From positions 18,709,423 to 18,773,422 of the forward strand of contig OY755176.1 in assembly GCA_963576735.1 (NCBI GenBank): a stretch of DNA of 64,000 nucleotides, in the 5' to 3' direction. Below are positions 31,493 to 43,705 of this stretch, piece by piece (position 1 is the first letter of the stretch; each line of letters begins with the position of its first letter). The DNA is from Bedellia somnulentella. Its lineage: Eukaryota > Arthropoda > Insecta > Lepidoptera > Bedelliidae. Made by a program: the position numbers and the translations under genes. The notes under the pieces were generated by a model that saw only the letters and a program-made list of their open reading frames with translations, was not told where the DNA came from and did no database searches.

Positions 31493-34245
31493 GTAAGTAA
31501 GTAAGTAAGTAAGTAAAATGTTTATTTGGTATCAAAAACAAAATTACAAACAGTATTTAACAATAAGATAAAACATTTAATGATACCAAAAAGGTCTTGG
31601 CTCAGCGTAAAATGTACCCAGCGCAAGTCTCGCAGGACACAAACGCTGAGTACGCTGGTTTTCAGCCAACACCTCAAACTTATATCTACTACATACTAAC
31701 TAATACATAAAGCAAAAAAATTTATAATTAAATAATAATAAGAAACAAATACTGTAACAGAGAAAAAAGGAAAGAAAGCTACTCCATATATGATTATAGC
31801 TAATTTCGTAATTTATTTGAAACAAACAAAAATAGATAAAATCATTATAATAATAATAAAAAATAAAACAACTGTACATTGGTAAAATGTTCGAGGAAAT
31901 TTGAACTTTATAGATATGTATATAATATACTTAAGAAATACATAGGAATATAAACATATACGTGTAAGTACGAGAGTGGTAATAAAACGATAAGTGCGCA
32001 TGACAGTACAATATTATATGTGGATATGTATATACAATGATATATTTAGGAAGAGATTGACCAATGAGGGAGGGGCAGGAGGAAGATTATACAGGCTCAA
32101 ATGCAAAGTGTCGCTTCAATTCACGCTTAAAGCTATTCAGTAAAACAATATCACGAAGGGGTGGTGGTAAATCGTTCCAGCACTTTGAGGCTGCAAACCT
32201 AAAGCTTCCTCTAAAAGCCGTCGTATGATGTTTCGGTGTAACCAGCAAATATGTATGCCCTCTAGTTTTATATTTCGAAACGTTCCTCGACCACTCTAAT
32301 TTATTATGTAGGTATTTTGGTAACTTAGTTTTAACTATACCGAACATAAGCGTTGCTAAATGAAGTTTTCTTCTAGATTCTAAGTTAAGAAGTTTATTGT
32401 TTCTTAAGTAAGGCGAAACGTGTGTACGCGGTGGTATATCAAAGCAAAATCGGGCGCAAGCATTTTGGACCCGTTGAATCAGTTTTTGAGATCGAGCTAA
32501 GAGGCAAGGACCATATTTTTTTTTTTTAAATTAAAATTAAATTTGTTTATTTCGGACACTTCCATATGTTGTTAGCATATCTTAAAAATAGGTTAGTATA
32601 TTAAAACTAGGTAAGTACAAAAAAGTAATAATAATTCAGTTCAAATATTTGCCCAACCGAACTCCAGGCACACTGACGTGCATATTAACGCAGTGCCTCT
32701 GGAATGGGCAATCGGGCTTATTATTCAAGACCTTCAGGATACTGTTCGAGCTTCCTCTCACCCTCCTTAGCATTGAGGCCGTCCTTTTGCGCAACACTGT
32801 GGTAAAGCCGTCTGTGTGCGCTAGTGCAAACATTCCGGAGGCACTGCAGAAGCGAGGAAGCCCCAACAGCATCCTGAGGCAATTATTATATTGAACACGA
32901 AGGGCGCTGAGAGCCCGCCGCGTACAGCTGACCCATAGACTGCATGTGTACAGGGTTTGGCAGAAGGCTTTAAAAAGTGTAATTTTAACCTCTGCGTTAC
33001 ACTTTGCAAATCTACGAGCCAACATATTGCAGCGGACTGCCATCGCCCTCCGTTCCCTCTCAATATCATTGTCATCATTCAAGTCCTCGGTCACAATGTG
33101 CCCTAGGTACTTGAATGACGACACTCTTATAAGGCTAACATTATTCAGGGTGACAGAAGGTAAATGTTCTACTTTACGCGTCTTCGGACGAAAAACCATT
33201 AGCTCGCTCTTTTTAACATTATATAATAAGCCATGCGATTCTGCATAACATTCACACATATGTATCAACTTTCTTAGCGCAGCGATCGAAGGGCTAAGCA
33301 GCACCATGTCATCCGCGTAACTGATACTGTTTATGCAGTGACCGTCAATATGACACCCGACACGGGTGCTGCAAAGCCCAACGATCAACTCATTAACATA
33401 TAGATTAAAGAGAGCTGGGGAGGTCAGCCCCCCTTGCCTCACCCCTCACTCAAGCCTGTAAGGATCTGAAAAATGATCCCTCCATTTGACCTGGTTAGTT
33501 TGATGGCCATACCAATACCGCAAAACATTTACCAACTCTCCTGGTACTCCTGCCTTAATAAGCTTGGCCCACAAAATGTCATAACTAACCGTGTCAAATG
33601 CCTTGGATAAGTCTAGGAACGCTGCGTATACAGGTGTATTGCGATCCACATAATACTTAACAGTGTGCTTAAGATATACCACGTTGCCGTAATTAAGTTT
33701 GCTCAGTACAAGAGATTCGCACAAAGCAATGCGGACATCTACACAAACATATTTCCTAATTCTGTACAAGACTTTCAGGCGATAAAAACAATTCTGTACA
33801 GTACTAATGATGTAACTTTCAAATTTCATGTTACTGTCAAATATAAGGCCAAGATTACGTGCCTCATCTACTCTCTCCATCTCCTCTTTTCCAATTTTTA
33901 ATACAGGTTTCATCTCTTTGACTTTATTTTGCTGATGTTTACTGCCGAGTATTAAATATTTAGATTTAGATGGGTTAAGTGCCAGTGAATTTTGCACAGA
34001 CCATTCCTGTATTCTATTTAAATCTATGTTCAGCCTTTCAACCGAGTCTGTAATTTTATTGGGTGGCACTGAAATATATATCTGTAAATCATCGGCAAAC
34101 ATGTGGTAATGACAATTTTTAATACATTTAACTATATCAGCAGTATATATTATGAAAAGAATCGGAGCCAATATCGAGCCTTGAGGGGCACCACTGGGAA
34201 CAGGAAGGTCTTTAACTGGTGACCTGGTCTTAAGACACATTAATA
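31493..34245 (-). mobile_element. CR1/Jockey-like LINE, 5'-truncated, interrupted
   Basis: Tail (TTAC)n on minus at 31493-31517. The coding parts on minus are 34240 down to about 33672 (GAPQGSILAPILFIIYTADI, FADDLQIYIS, LSKLNYGNVVY) and about 32510 down to 32087 (YGPCLLARSQKLIQRVQNAC, WNDLPPPLRDIVLLNSFKRE). The two halves join at YGNVVY/GPCLLA when the insert 32512-33672 is removed. RT starts in mid-domain, so the element was truncated on insertion. Confidence 0.85.
32512..33672 (-). mobile_element. Second LINE nested in the first
   Basis: The poly-A side is the T run at 32514-32526. Minus frames read NTPVYAAFLDLSKAFDTVSY, then after a stop GVRQGGLTSPALFNLYVNEL, SYADDMVLLSPS and FKYLGHIVTEDLND. 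The RT motifs differ from those of the host LINE, so this is another family. Left and right flanks share only ATAT/TATA. 5'-truncated at the RT palm. Confidence 0.85.
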
Positions 34246-34586
34246 GTGACGTTACGTCCGTGGGACGTCATGCCAAATACACTCGTAACTAATTCTGATT
34301 AAAGAATATTGTTAATAAGGACATGCCTACCTAAAAGTGTCTGTTAGGTATACAAATAGATATGAAATATTAGAAAATAAACAACTTTGTATTATAATAA
34401 TCAGTCTTTATTATCATATATCAAAAAGATCACAAAAATAATAGCCTTCCAGGCGAGCGTGTTTTTCGCACAATAAACTAAACATAAAATCAACAAAACA
34501 TATTATTTTTCTTAAGCCTAGGACTAGTCATTTAGGAACAAGCATTAGATATCAAAAAAATAACATAGAAAAAAAAATCACTATCT

Positions 34587-34755
34587 TCAAAGATCGGCAT
34601 TTTCAGGTCGGTTACGCCTACTACGTACACAGTCTTCGCACGTTTGCTCACAACATGTAAGGAACATTGGCTTTGAACAAAATGTGCAAGAGAATCGGGT
34701 TCGTCTTTTTAGACGGGATGGGCATAACGCGCAAGTCTTCTTCTTGTTGTCGTTA
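34587..34755 (-). pseudogene. piggyBac-type transposase C terminus
   Basis: The minus frame reads KKKTCALCPSRLKRRTRFSC, then TFCSKPMFLTCCEQTCEDCV, ending at a TGA (34587-34589). C-x-x-C-x(n)-C-x-x-C-x(n)-C-x-x-C is the cysteine-rich DNA-binding tail of piggyBac transposases. The catalytic part is not present to the right. Surrounding AT-rich sequence to 34260 may be its 3' end. Confidence 0.75.
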
Positions 34756-35059
34756 CTTTAAACGAGTGCTTCAATGGGGTTAGGGGGCTCATAAATAGTT
34801 GCATTAGTACCGACCTGACGTTTGTGAGACGAGGTGTACCGAAGGGGGCACTATGGTAAAAAGACTTAGAAAATTTTCCTCAAAAAAATTTTTTTTTTAA
34901 TCATTAGTTTTTCGCGTTTTTGATCATTGGGGTCGACAGAGGGTATAAATATAAGCAAATTAGATGCCTTGGGCTTTTCCTCTATCTCAAGTAGTTTTAG
35001 AGATATGGGCCTCCAAAGTTTCCTCAAATGTATGGTCAAAAGACTTAGAAAAAATTAAA

Positions 35060-35253
35060 TGTTTTTTAAGTTGTGCCGTGCCATATCTGTTCAGATCTTT
35101 TATCGATGACTCGGACACAGATAAGCAATGTAATTATTATTAAGAAATTCACGTAGGGACCAGGTTTATAAGCAGCACAATTATTTCAATAAAATTAGTC
35201 ATAAACTGCAACATGTCGTAGCATTTATTTCTCACCAAAACAAGGTTCTAATA
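35060..35253 (+). repeat. Probable 5' LTR end and primer-binding site
   Basis: AAT-rich leader with an AATAAA-type site (CAATAAAATTAG) ending just before TGGTGACCCCGCG. With no second LTR to compare, its start is a guess. Confidence 0.4.
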
Positions 35254-35285
35254 GTGGTGACCCCGCGCTGGACCAACATTGAAAC

Positions 35286-36146
35286 ATGACTGTGCAACCA
35301 GGAAAAATTGAAGTACAAGCTATAAGCACATCAACGAAAATTGCTGATTTTTGGAAGGATTCACCAAGTCTTTGGTTCTGTCATTTCGAAGCAATCATTT
35401 CTTCACAAAAATTGGGAGATGAATCAAAGTTTCACTTGGTTCTGACGAAATTAACAAAAGAAGAGGTCCTCCAAGTAAGTGACATTATTTTATCACCTCC
35501 CGCAGAAGATAAATTTAACACGCTCAAGAAGCGATTAATAAATATTTTCGAAGAGTCTGACGAAAAGAAATTCTCTAAGCTTTTTACCGACTTAGACCTT
35601 GGGGACCAAAAACCTTCGCAGCTGCTAAGAAAAGTAAAGGAATTCGGAGGCAAACTAGTCAATGAAAATACCATACGCCTTTTATGGTTACAACAGTTGC
35701 CTGCGCACATAACGACTATATTAGCTGTGAGCAAAGACGAATCGCTCGAACTATTAGCGCAGACAGCAGATCGCATTTTTGAGGCGTCATCAAAAACACA
35801 AGTTGCAGCGGTAAGCAAGGTCGATGAGTTAGTGACACAATTAACTAACAAGTTTACAGAAATGCATACTGACATTGCGGAACTAAAAAGTAATAGAGTG
35901 CAAAATTACCGACGCAACTTATTTACACGATCAAACCGTGCGCCTTTATTGAGAAATCGTAAACAAATATGTTTTTATCACCTTAGGTTTGGACCTAGGG
36001 CTTTCAAATGTGAAAAACCTTGTTTTTGGAAAGCAGCAGGGAAACTGAAATATGTACATAGAGCAGCGGACCTATGTACTATATCATCATTAAACCGCTT
36101 ATTTCTGTTTGACAAAAACTCTATGGAGTGGTTTTTGGTAAAGTAG
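35286..36146 (+). pseudogene. Gypsy gag
   Basis: About 250 codons of capsid-like sequence (IADFWKDSPSLWFCHFEAII, LWLQQLPAHITTILAVS), then a degenerate zinc knuckle CFYHLRFGPRAFKCEKPCFW. The frame runs past the protease start and closes at a TAG (36144), which marks a frameshift relative to pol. Confidence 0.85.
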
Positions 36147-37324
36147 ATACTGGCGCCAACATTTCAGTTATAAAACGCCCCAATAAAAGAATTCAGAGCC
36201 AGGGCATGCTTCTTCATGCAGCAAATGGTTCAAGTATTAAAACTTATGGAGAAAAAATGATGACACTTAACATTGGATCTAAGAAACATTTTCCATGGAA
36301 ATTCATAATCGCCGACGTGAATACGTCAATTTTAGGGGCAGATTTTTTAAGACATGTTGATTTAAGTGTGGATTTGAAAAGAAGACGAATAATTGATAAT
36401 ATTACACACAGTTTCGTAAAAGGAAATATATACCGGTCAAATCAATGCACCGTACATACCATTAACTTTGATAATCCAGTGAAAGAATTATTAACTAAAT
36501 ATGAGCAAATAACAAAGCCTGCTTCGCTCAAGATTCAACCAAAACATAATGTGTGGCACCATATCGAAACTAATGGCCCACCTATTTTCTGCAGACCAAG
36601 GCCTTTACCTCCTGATAAATTCAAAATAGCACAAAAGGAATTTCAGGACATGATGGATTTAGGTATATGCCGACCATCAAACAGCCCATGGGCCAGTCCA
36701 CTTCATTTGGTCAAGAAAAAGAACGGAGAATGGAGACCATGCGGAGATTATAGAGCATTAAATAAGGTCACAATTCCTGACCGATATCCTTTACCAAGGC
36801 TTCTGGATTTTACTTATATTTTAGAAGGAAAGACTATATTTAGTAAAATAGATATTCGGAGAGCATTTTTTTGTTTACCTGTCAAAAATGAAACTACGCC
36901 TTTTGGACTATTTGAATTTCCTAGAATGACGTTCGGTTTACGAAATTCCGCTCAAACTTTTCAGAGGTTCATGGATTCTATATTTAGACACTCAAAAACA
37001 AATCAGATTAAAGATATGCCAGGTCAAATATCAGATTTCACATTCTGCTACGTCGACGATATTCTGTGTGCTTCAGAAAACGAAAAACAGCACCTAAAAC
37101 ACCTTGAAATTATTTTTGATAAACTAAAGGAATATGGATTAACTATTAATTTAGAAAAGTGCGAATTTATGAAGAAAAAAATCGATTTTTTGGGATATCA
37201 CATTACCAGTGAAGGTATCACGCCTACTGAAGAAAAATTACACGCTATTACTAATTATCCTAAGCCTGAGAGAATTAATGAATTAAGATATATTAAGATT
37301 TTAAGGTATGATGAATTTTTATAG
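36128..37324 (+). pseudogene. Gypsy protease and reverse transcriptase
   Basis: Protease VDTGANISVI near the start and ILGADFLRHV after it. RT: SPWASPLHLVKKKNGEWRPC, DYRALNKVTIPDRYPLPRL, SKIDIRRAFF, FGLRNSAQTFQRFMD and catalytic YVDD (about 37050). It loses frame at INELRYIKILRY and continues at 37308 as MMNFYRNSIPRAAQYQ. Confidence 0.88.
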
Positions 37325-37511
37325 AAATAGTATCCCTAGAGCAGCACAGTATCAAAGCATACTGAATAAATATTTAAATAATTCCAAAAAGAATGACAGA
37401 TCTATTATACCTTGGAATAAACTAGCTGAAGAATCTTTTGAAAAATGCAAAGATTGTATCCGACATTTGGTAGAAATTTCACACCCAGTTAAAAACGCCT
37501 AACTTGCCCTA

Positions 37512-37740
37512 ATGACAGATGCGAGTTTAAAATCAGTTAATGGTGTCCTACAGCAAAAGATACGTGGCGAATGGAAACCATTGGGTTTCTTTTCTAAAAA
37601 CCTCACAGAAGCACAACAAAAGTACGCAACATATGACCGAGAATTGTTAGGTATATACTTAACTATTAAACATTTCAAACGATTAATTGAAGGAAGAGAA
37701 TTCACAATTTATACAGATCATAAACCACTTACTTTCGCAT
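37512..37740 (+). pseudogene. Gypsy RNase H, first part
   Basis: MTDASLKSVNGVLQQK (catalytic D in TDAS), TYDRELLGIYLTIKHFKRLI (E) and YTDHKPLTFA (D). Cut at LTFA by the insertion beginning at 37741; a TAA precedes the stretch at 37500. Confidence 0.85.
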
Positions 37741-38686
37741 CTGGGGGCACGGCAGTGCCCCTGCCAAGTCTCGAGCAAAACGGGCACGGCCGTACCATCT
37801 TTTCTCGAAGCGGTTCGCGGCTGTTTCGCCCCCCCTATATCTTCGACGTGGACAAAGCTAGGAGTTTAGGTTTTCGGTGAATAATAGTAGGCATTAGAAC
37901 AAGCTTAAGTTCGAAATTACACGCCAAATGAATTAATAGTTTAGGAGTTACGGTCGATCAAAGTTACACCATTTTGTCACTCACTGACTCACTGATTCAC
38001 TGACAGATCATCAAAAATCTAAGGTACTTCTAGCAGACTTAGAAACTTCAAATTTTGCACCAAGATAGGTCATTAGCCACATATAAAGGAAAAATTATAA
38101 AAACATTAAAAAATTATATGCCATAGAAAACAATTTTATATTTGCGGTTTGGCAAGAACATTATGTATGGATTTTGACTGCATTGTTAACTTTGTTCGTT
38201 GTTCAAGTACCTATTCAATTGGATGAATACATACATAGAATAGAAAAGAATAATATAAATGTAATACATAGACTATCATTAATACAAATTAATACATAAA
38301 GTTCATTAAATTAATAAAGCTAAAACTCCATTGTATTGCGATAAATATTGTATGAGCGCTCGATAGATGGCTTTGTACCTGTCTGAATCGCGCTATGGTT
38401 TCGTTACAAAGCGCAGTGTAAGTAGTACTTCAAAATAATTCGATAATTTTCATTTGATAGCGCCATCTGTCTATGAAAACCCATTTCGAAACTAAAAAAT
38501 ATTGTAGTGATAATTGATATTCGGAGAACTTTACGTGTTATTTAGTTTAATTTAGTTATAGTTTGTAAGTTAGTAGATATATATTTATTTAGTTAGTTAT
38601 TTGTTAGTTAGTTTAGTTCTATTTAGTTTGCATATATATATAAGTTTAAGCCCTATTGTTATAGAAGTAATTGTAAATATAGTGTA

Positions 38687-38842
38687 ATGGAACGTGAAAT
38701 ATTGTACATAAATGGCGACCTTTGTCCACACAGAGTCATCTCTATTCCTGGAGATGGGTCGTGTTTATTTCATTCGTTGTCATACAGCATGTATGGGAGT
38801 TTTCAGTCGTCAAACGATATTAGGGAATTTTAGTAGTATCAA
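38687..38842 (+). pseudogene. OTU-type cysteine protease fragment
   Basis: From ATG 38687: MEREILYINGDLCPHRVISI, then PGDGSCLFHSLSYSMYG, and NDIREF before two stops. D-G-x-C-L-F-H is the OTU catalytic motif (Asp and Cys). The rest of the domain, including the catalytic His, is missing. A different frame downstream (about 38835-39047: QETAIAEYNRLRSIYRPDLS and a basic tail) may be the C terminus joined by an internal deletion. Confidence 0.75.
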
Positions 38843-39052
38843 AGCTCAGGAGACAGCAATAGCTGAATATAATCGACTCCGAAGTATATATCGCCCAGAC
38901 TTGTCTACCTTAGAAGTAACGAAGCCTCAGAGAAGAAACAAAAGAGATAGAGACAGAGAATGGGTTCTAAGCAAAGCAGTAGCTGACGTCCAAGAAATTG
39001 TGAGGTCACCTAAAAGTAAAAGAAAGAAATACACTTACAAAAAATAAATGAG

Positions 39053-39748
39053 ATCCCACCAAAAACATTAAATGTAAAAAAATGCCAAGTCTCTCGATGC
39101 AGTCTTTCCATCGTAAAAAGTTTTGAGATCTCATAGAAGCCAAGTCCTATTCAAAATATTTCGTAGTTATAAATCAACATTTAGTAATTGTATCAATAGT
39201 TTTCTTTATATTATAATTATAGTGACTTGGCAATGAGCACAAATTAAAAGCTGCTTGCTGCCTGGAATTATGTGCAAATGTTACTGACGAGACCAGTGAT
39301 CAGATTATTTGTTATGTGTGAATCATGATGGTCACTACCGACTACATGCTCCAATACAATAATTAAGAATACCTTACGGGCCATCGCTTTATGAAAGTAA
39401 ATGAATCGAGAGTGCACTAAGACTGACTGCCGTTGCCGAAATTCGGTTGGGACGACACGGATAAACCAAAAGAAAATTAATTTTGTGATATTAATGTTTA
39501 CGCATGCGGTGTGTGTAACTTTCAACTCCTCCAAATATGCCGTTTTATTTGTTTCTTCCTGTGCTCATTGCCAAATCACTATAATTATAATATAAAGAAA
39601 ACTATTGATACAATTACTAAATGTTGATTTATAACTACGAAATATTTTGAATAGGACTTGGCTTCTATGAGATCTCAAAACTTTTTACGATGGAAAGACT
39701 GCATCGAGAGACTTGGCATTTTTTTACATTTAATGTTTTTGGTGGGAT
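39053..39748. repeat. 188-bp inverted repeat with 320-bp spacer
   Basis: 39053-39240 and 39561-39748 are complementary with about one mismatch seen, starting ATCCCACCAAAAACATTAAA. The right arm ends exactly where Gypsy resumes, so it is the right boundary of the inserted element. A foldback of this size may also be a separate insertion in it. Confidence 0.82.
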
Positions 39749-40350
39749 TATCAAAGAAACCAAATATTGACGATTTACCCCGAAGGATAAGACATTTAGA
39801 TTATATATCACAGTTCTGTACTGATATAAGATATGTTTGTGGTTCAGAAAATGTAGTTCCTGACGCCTTGTCGCGCTTTATTGAAGAAATTGATGTCCCT
39901 TGCAAAGTCGATTACGTTAAGATGGCAAAGTTGCAATTACGAAGCTTGGAACAAGAAAAAGTGTTCCAAAAATCCAATTTAAATTTAACAAGAATTTCTT
40001 TACCAAATACGAACACTAAAATCTATTGTGATATTTCAACTGGTAATTCTAGACCATACGTACCTAAGGAAATGAGAAAAGAAATTTTTGATATGATTCA
40101 CGAATCAAGCCACCCGGGAACTCGAAGTACAAAAAAAATGTTGACTCAAAAATTCGTATGGAAAGGCATGAATAGAGATATAAGCCTTTGGTGTAAAACA
40201 TGCATATCATGTCAAAAATCAAAAGTAATCAGGCACACGAACTCACCGTTCGGTGCATTCATGCACGCTCAGCCAAGAGAGCACGTGCACATTGATATCG
40301 TTGGACCATTACCTTCAAGCCAAGGTTACCGATTTTTACTTACAATGATC
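39749..40350 (+). pseudogene. Gypsy RNase H end and integrase N terminus
   Basis: FCTDIRYVCGSENVVPDALS ends RNase H. Integrase zinc domain: H-x-x-x-x-H (HESSHPGTRSTKKML) with C-x-x-C (CKTCISCQKSK). The core begins HVHIDIVGPLPSSQGYRFLL, with the first catalytic D. The homology ends at TMID, before the second catalytic D and the E. Confidence 0.87.
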
Positions 40351-40698
40351 GACTTCCTAAAGTGGTTGTACGAGATACTTCCCAGAAAGTAGCTTTATTC
40401 ATTTCAGCATTATCGTCATTCAGTACATAGTTACTACATGTATATCAAATAATACGGTGTGCACCTACCGTACGTTATCACAATGAATAATATTATACAT
40501 CGACAACTTTTTAATCTTCTTAAAGAGGTAATACGAGTTATTATCCAGAAGATCAATTGGCATGCGCTTTCCTAAAGTGGTTGTACGAGATAATTCCCAG
40601 AAAGTAGCTTTATTCATTTCAGCATTATCATCAATCAGTAAATAGTTACTACATGTATATTAAATAATACGGTGTGCACCGACCGTAAGTTTTTACTA
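40351..40698. repeat. Pair of about 135-bp direct repeats
   Basis: TTCCTAAAGTGGTTGTACGA starts copies at 40351 and about 40569; both run through TTCATTTCAGCATTATC to GGTGTGCACC. About ten substitutions. The first copy abuts the broken Gypsy integrase. Confidence 0.8.
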
Positions 40699-40866
40699 TA
40701 AAAACGTTGAGTTGTCGGAAAATAATGTGTCATACGAACCAGTACGAATGACATACCCAAGCAAGAAGAACCTTAAGGTCGAGACGACCATAGTTCCCAT
40801 CACTGACGAGTTCTCTGAACATTGGGGTTATATATCCCAGCAGGATTATCATGAAACAGTATGATG
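40677..40866 (+). other. Unassigned reading frame, gene-like composition
   Basis: After the second direct repeat, an open frame reads APTVSFYYKNVELSENN, EPVRMTYPSKKNLKVETTIV and PITDEFSEHWGYISQQDYHE to a TGA. It looks protein-like (balanced composition, W and Y spacing), and the same frame continues into the repeat with stops. I do not recognise the family. It could be a host pseudogene or a TE or viral relic. Confidence 0.35.
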
Positions 40867-41289
40867 GTAAGTATATCGACAGGTACCTGATAATCTACCT
40901 ACACAGTGAATTTCACTTGAGGTGCTGACTTTGCCGTAATAATAGTTTGGAAAAATCACAAACACAATATCAGCTTTGATTGCCTTTTGGCTCTAAGTTA
41001 CATCTCCAATAACCTTGTTATGGATGAATCAACATCATTATTTTGAATAATCACATGGTAATAATGTTTTTCATTATTACTCACATATGAAAATTAAAAT
41101 AGTTTTCATTATTACCCACATATGAAAAACGACGGACTATCTTGCTGTCTAATTATGATGCCCACATGGCATTACAAGACGTGCAATACTATTGTCGCTG
41201 TCGACAAACAGCTGCGAACTCACCGATGGCCGCCGCAACTGTCCCCGCTCGCTACGGTTGTGCTTGTACCTGCCGTGATGAAGACCGTG

Positions 41290-41350
41290 ATGGACATGTC
41301 ACGTCACTGCCGCCGCCGCCACCGCCGCCACCGCCGCCGGCCGCCACCTT
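41290..41350 (+). repeat. (CCG/CCA)n trinucleotide tract
   Basis: GCCGCCGCCGCCACCGCCGC and on. It sits in an unusually GC-rich patch (41190-41350) for this region. Read as protein it gives a proline run in one frame, but nothing else supports a gene. Confidence 0.75.
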
Positions 41351-41399
41351 CTAGACGCTCACAGGTACACTCAGTGTTGTCACAATGCACATAGGTGCT

Positions 41400-43650
41400 G
41401 ATGATGCTGATGATCCATTCATATCTTTGTAAATTATAACGTCGTGGAAGGGTGTAAGAATTTTTTTTCATAAAATTCATTATGTCAACTAATTTTTGAC
41501 ATTTCTGAGGGCCACGTACCAGAAACGTTTTATTCATGTGTTGTAAATGAAATATATGTATTATATACAAATATTAATATATGTGTGATTGAGATAGTAG
41601 ATTAATTCCTAAACCGAGAAATTTATTCAGAGATCATACGGGAATCATCTCGATTAACACAATAGATTCAAAGGAATCTTACATTTTGTTTCTTTTAGCA
41701 ATTGTACGTATGCCTTTACAAAAAGTAAAGAACACGAAAAAATTCAGTTTTCACAAACTTGATAAATTTCATCGTTTTCCTTTACGAATGTCTCTGTTGG
41801 TATTTAGTAAATACAGGGCTCCAATAGCATAACTGACACAATTGAAACCTCTCCATCGCAAAACCACTTACGTGTTTGCAATTGCCAACATACAAATTTG
41901 AATTTGTTACTTGTTCATCTATTTTTACATATTTAAATAAAGAATTTTCTAATATAAAAATTATATATAAAAAGCAGTTGGTACCTTTTGCAGAACGTAT
42001 TTATAACTGCTTATGGATCCGCATGCAAGGGCGGTTATTTTTATGTCTATGGTCTTGTCATGGTCATACGAGGAAACGAACTAAAGATAGTTCCCTTTTA
42101 TTGGGTTTGAATCTAGTTGGTTTTAGAAATATTACTATACAAAAGCATATCGCAGGTATGTAGCAGGGTAGGTATGAAATTCCCTTATATTTCTTACGTC
42201 AATAATTTACTTTTATTTGATTGGATAGTAATCGAGAGCATGCTATCGTTTTTTGTTTTGTATGTATACATACAATCATATCTCACGCCATTGGTTCCCG
42301 GTTGGGTGTGCAGTGACTGTCGATCGCCGCTTTGTGCAACCGAACAATATTTTTGTAAACCTATGTATAATTAAAGGAAAATACTGATACAGGCCAAGAT
42401 ATGGTTTTCTTTTTAAACACATATTCTGTCAAGGCGAGTCATAAATATCTATTTACATCACAAGCAAAACATATTGTATAATATTCATACATATGTTATA
42501 TTTAATTTTATTACATTAATATTCTTGATTGCAACATGATCTTCATGCTTATAATATTTTTTCATTCCATTTGTACCTTGAAACTGCAATTTTCAATGTT
42601 TCCTTTTTTGAACATTCAACATATATTAAATAAAGGTGTAGAAATACAGACTTTTTTTTTGGCCTTAACAAATTCAAAGGCTCTCTCTTTTTTTTTTATT
42701 TATTAAGTCAGAAAATATCTTTACGAAAATCTTATAAACTTTAAAGGTATTATAATAATGTCTATTACCTAAAGTTTAACAAAAAGAAAGCATTGTTAAT
42801 TCTGTCTTGTTCTGATTATTTTACCAGTCGAATTAGTTAAGCAGTTTCTACTGAAATCGTCGAAAATATTGTTAACTATGGTATGGTCATATCTATATAT
42901 ATGGTTGGCAATAGTAAGTACTATTATGCCTCTATAGGTATGGTGTATCAAATACAGAGTGCACTCATTAATAAGTTTTATGTCTTAAATTAATCAACCA
43001 ACAACAGTTTGGCTATTTTTTGTGAAATATAAATGGGTGTTAGTTTTGTACCTAACTTATGAATATTGATTTATATGCATGGAACGCAAATTCAAATCAA
43101 ACCATTCCTCTTGGTTTGGACTTATTCCTGAGCATATAAATATAATTGTTTTTTAATCTCAGGAGTATAAGTAATTTATAAATATTATTGTAAGAAATAA
43201 ATTTATTAAGAAAAGCATTGTTATCTTCTTGTATAGATCTCAAGATATAGTTGCTACATGTAGTTTAATTCTTCTTTCAAATACTTTGGCTACAAAGATT
43301 TATCTTTCTATTTTAAAAGAAATTTTTATTAATCATTTTACATTTACAATGACATAAACACTTTATGGCTGCGTACTGATCAGGGATGCCCATTGGTAGT
43401 TTAAGTAAGCAAGTAGATAGACTAGCTAGTCGACCTGTTTGGTGTAACTTTATTTTTTATCATCCTATATGTGATAAACAAAATATGTATTTTGACTTTT
43501 GGTACTATACTAGTTTTAGTAGTAAATGACAGTTTTTAAATACTTTGAAATTTAATGGGGAATGGACTTTCACCAATACCTTTAATTTTAATAATTTTAT
43601 TGTTTGCAATAATTTATTGAACCAAATACATGTTATCATTTGCAACCAGA
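41400..43650. other. AT-rich intergenic stretch
   Basis: No exon, TE end or repeat with a match elsewhere in the window was recognised. Poly-T runs at about 42650 and 42690. Confidence 0.5.
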
Positions 43651-43705
43651 ACGCTAAACATCTACATGGTTTACTAAATCTTGAGGATGTAACATTGAAA
43701 TATAA

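Larger units (their letters stand above)
37741..39748 (+). mobile_element. OTU-encoding DNA element (Helentron-like) inside Gypsy
   Basis: The Gypsy frame breaks after LTFA and resumes at 39749 with SKKPNIDDLPRRIRH. Left end: A|TCTGGGGGCACGGCAGTGCC, a TC start with a GGGGGCAC...GTGCCCC hairpin; right end GGTGGGA|TT. No target duplication beyond AT is seen. It encodes an OTU peptidase fragment, a domain known from Helentron-type rolling-circle elements, and has a long inverted repeat near its right end. Type assignment is an inference. Confidence 0.6.
35060..40350 (+). mobile_element. Gypsy LTR retrotransposon, 3'-truncated and interrupted
   Basis: Leader and PBS-like TGGTGACCCCGCGCTGG at about 35254, gag from 35286, protease-RT 36128-37324, RNase H 37512-37740, interruption 37741-39748, then the RNase H end, integrase zinc domain and integrase core start (39749-40350). 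The gag knuckle and TGGTGACCCC site resemble mag-like Gypsy elements. There are frameshifts between gag and protease and after RT. No envelope or 3' LTR is visible; sequence similarity stops in the integrase core. Confidence 0.88.

Noticed and set aside
41122..41394. Proline-rich ORFs
   Set aside because: The open frames come from a CCG/CCA repeat; no start context, homology or splice signals that convince.
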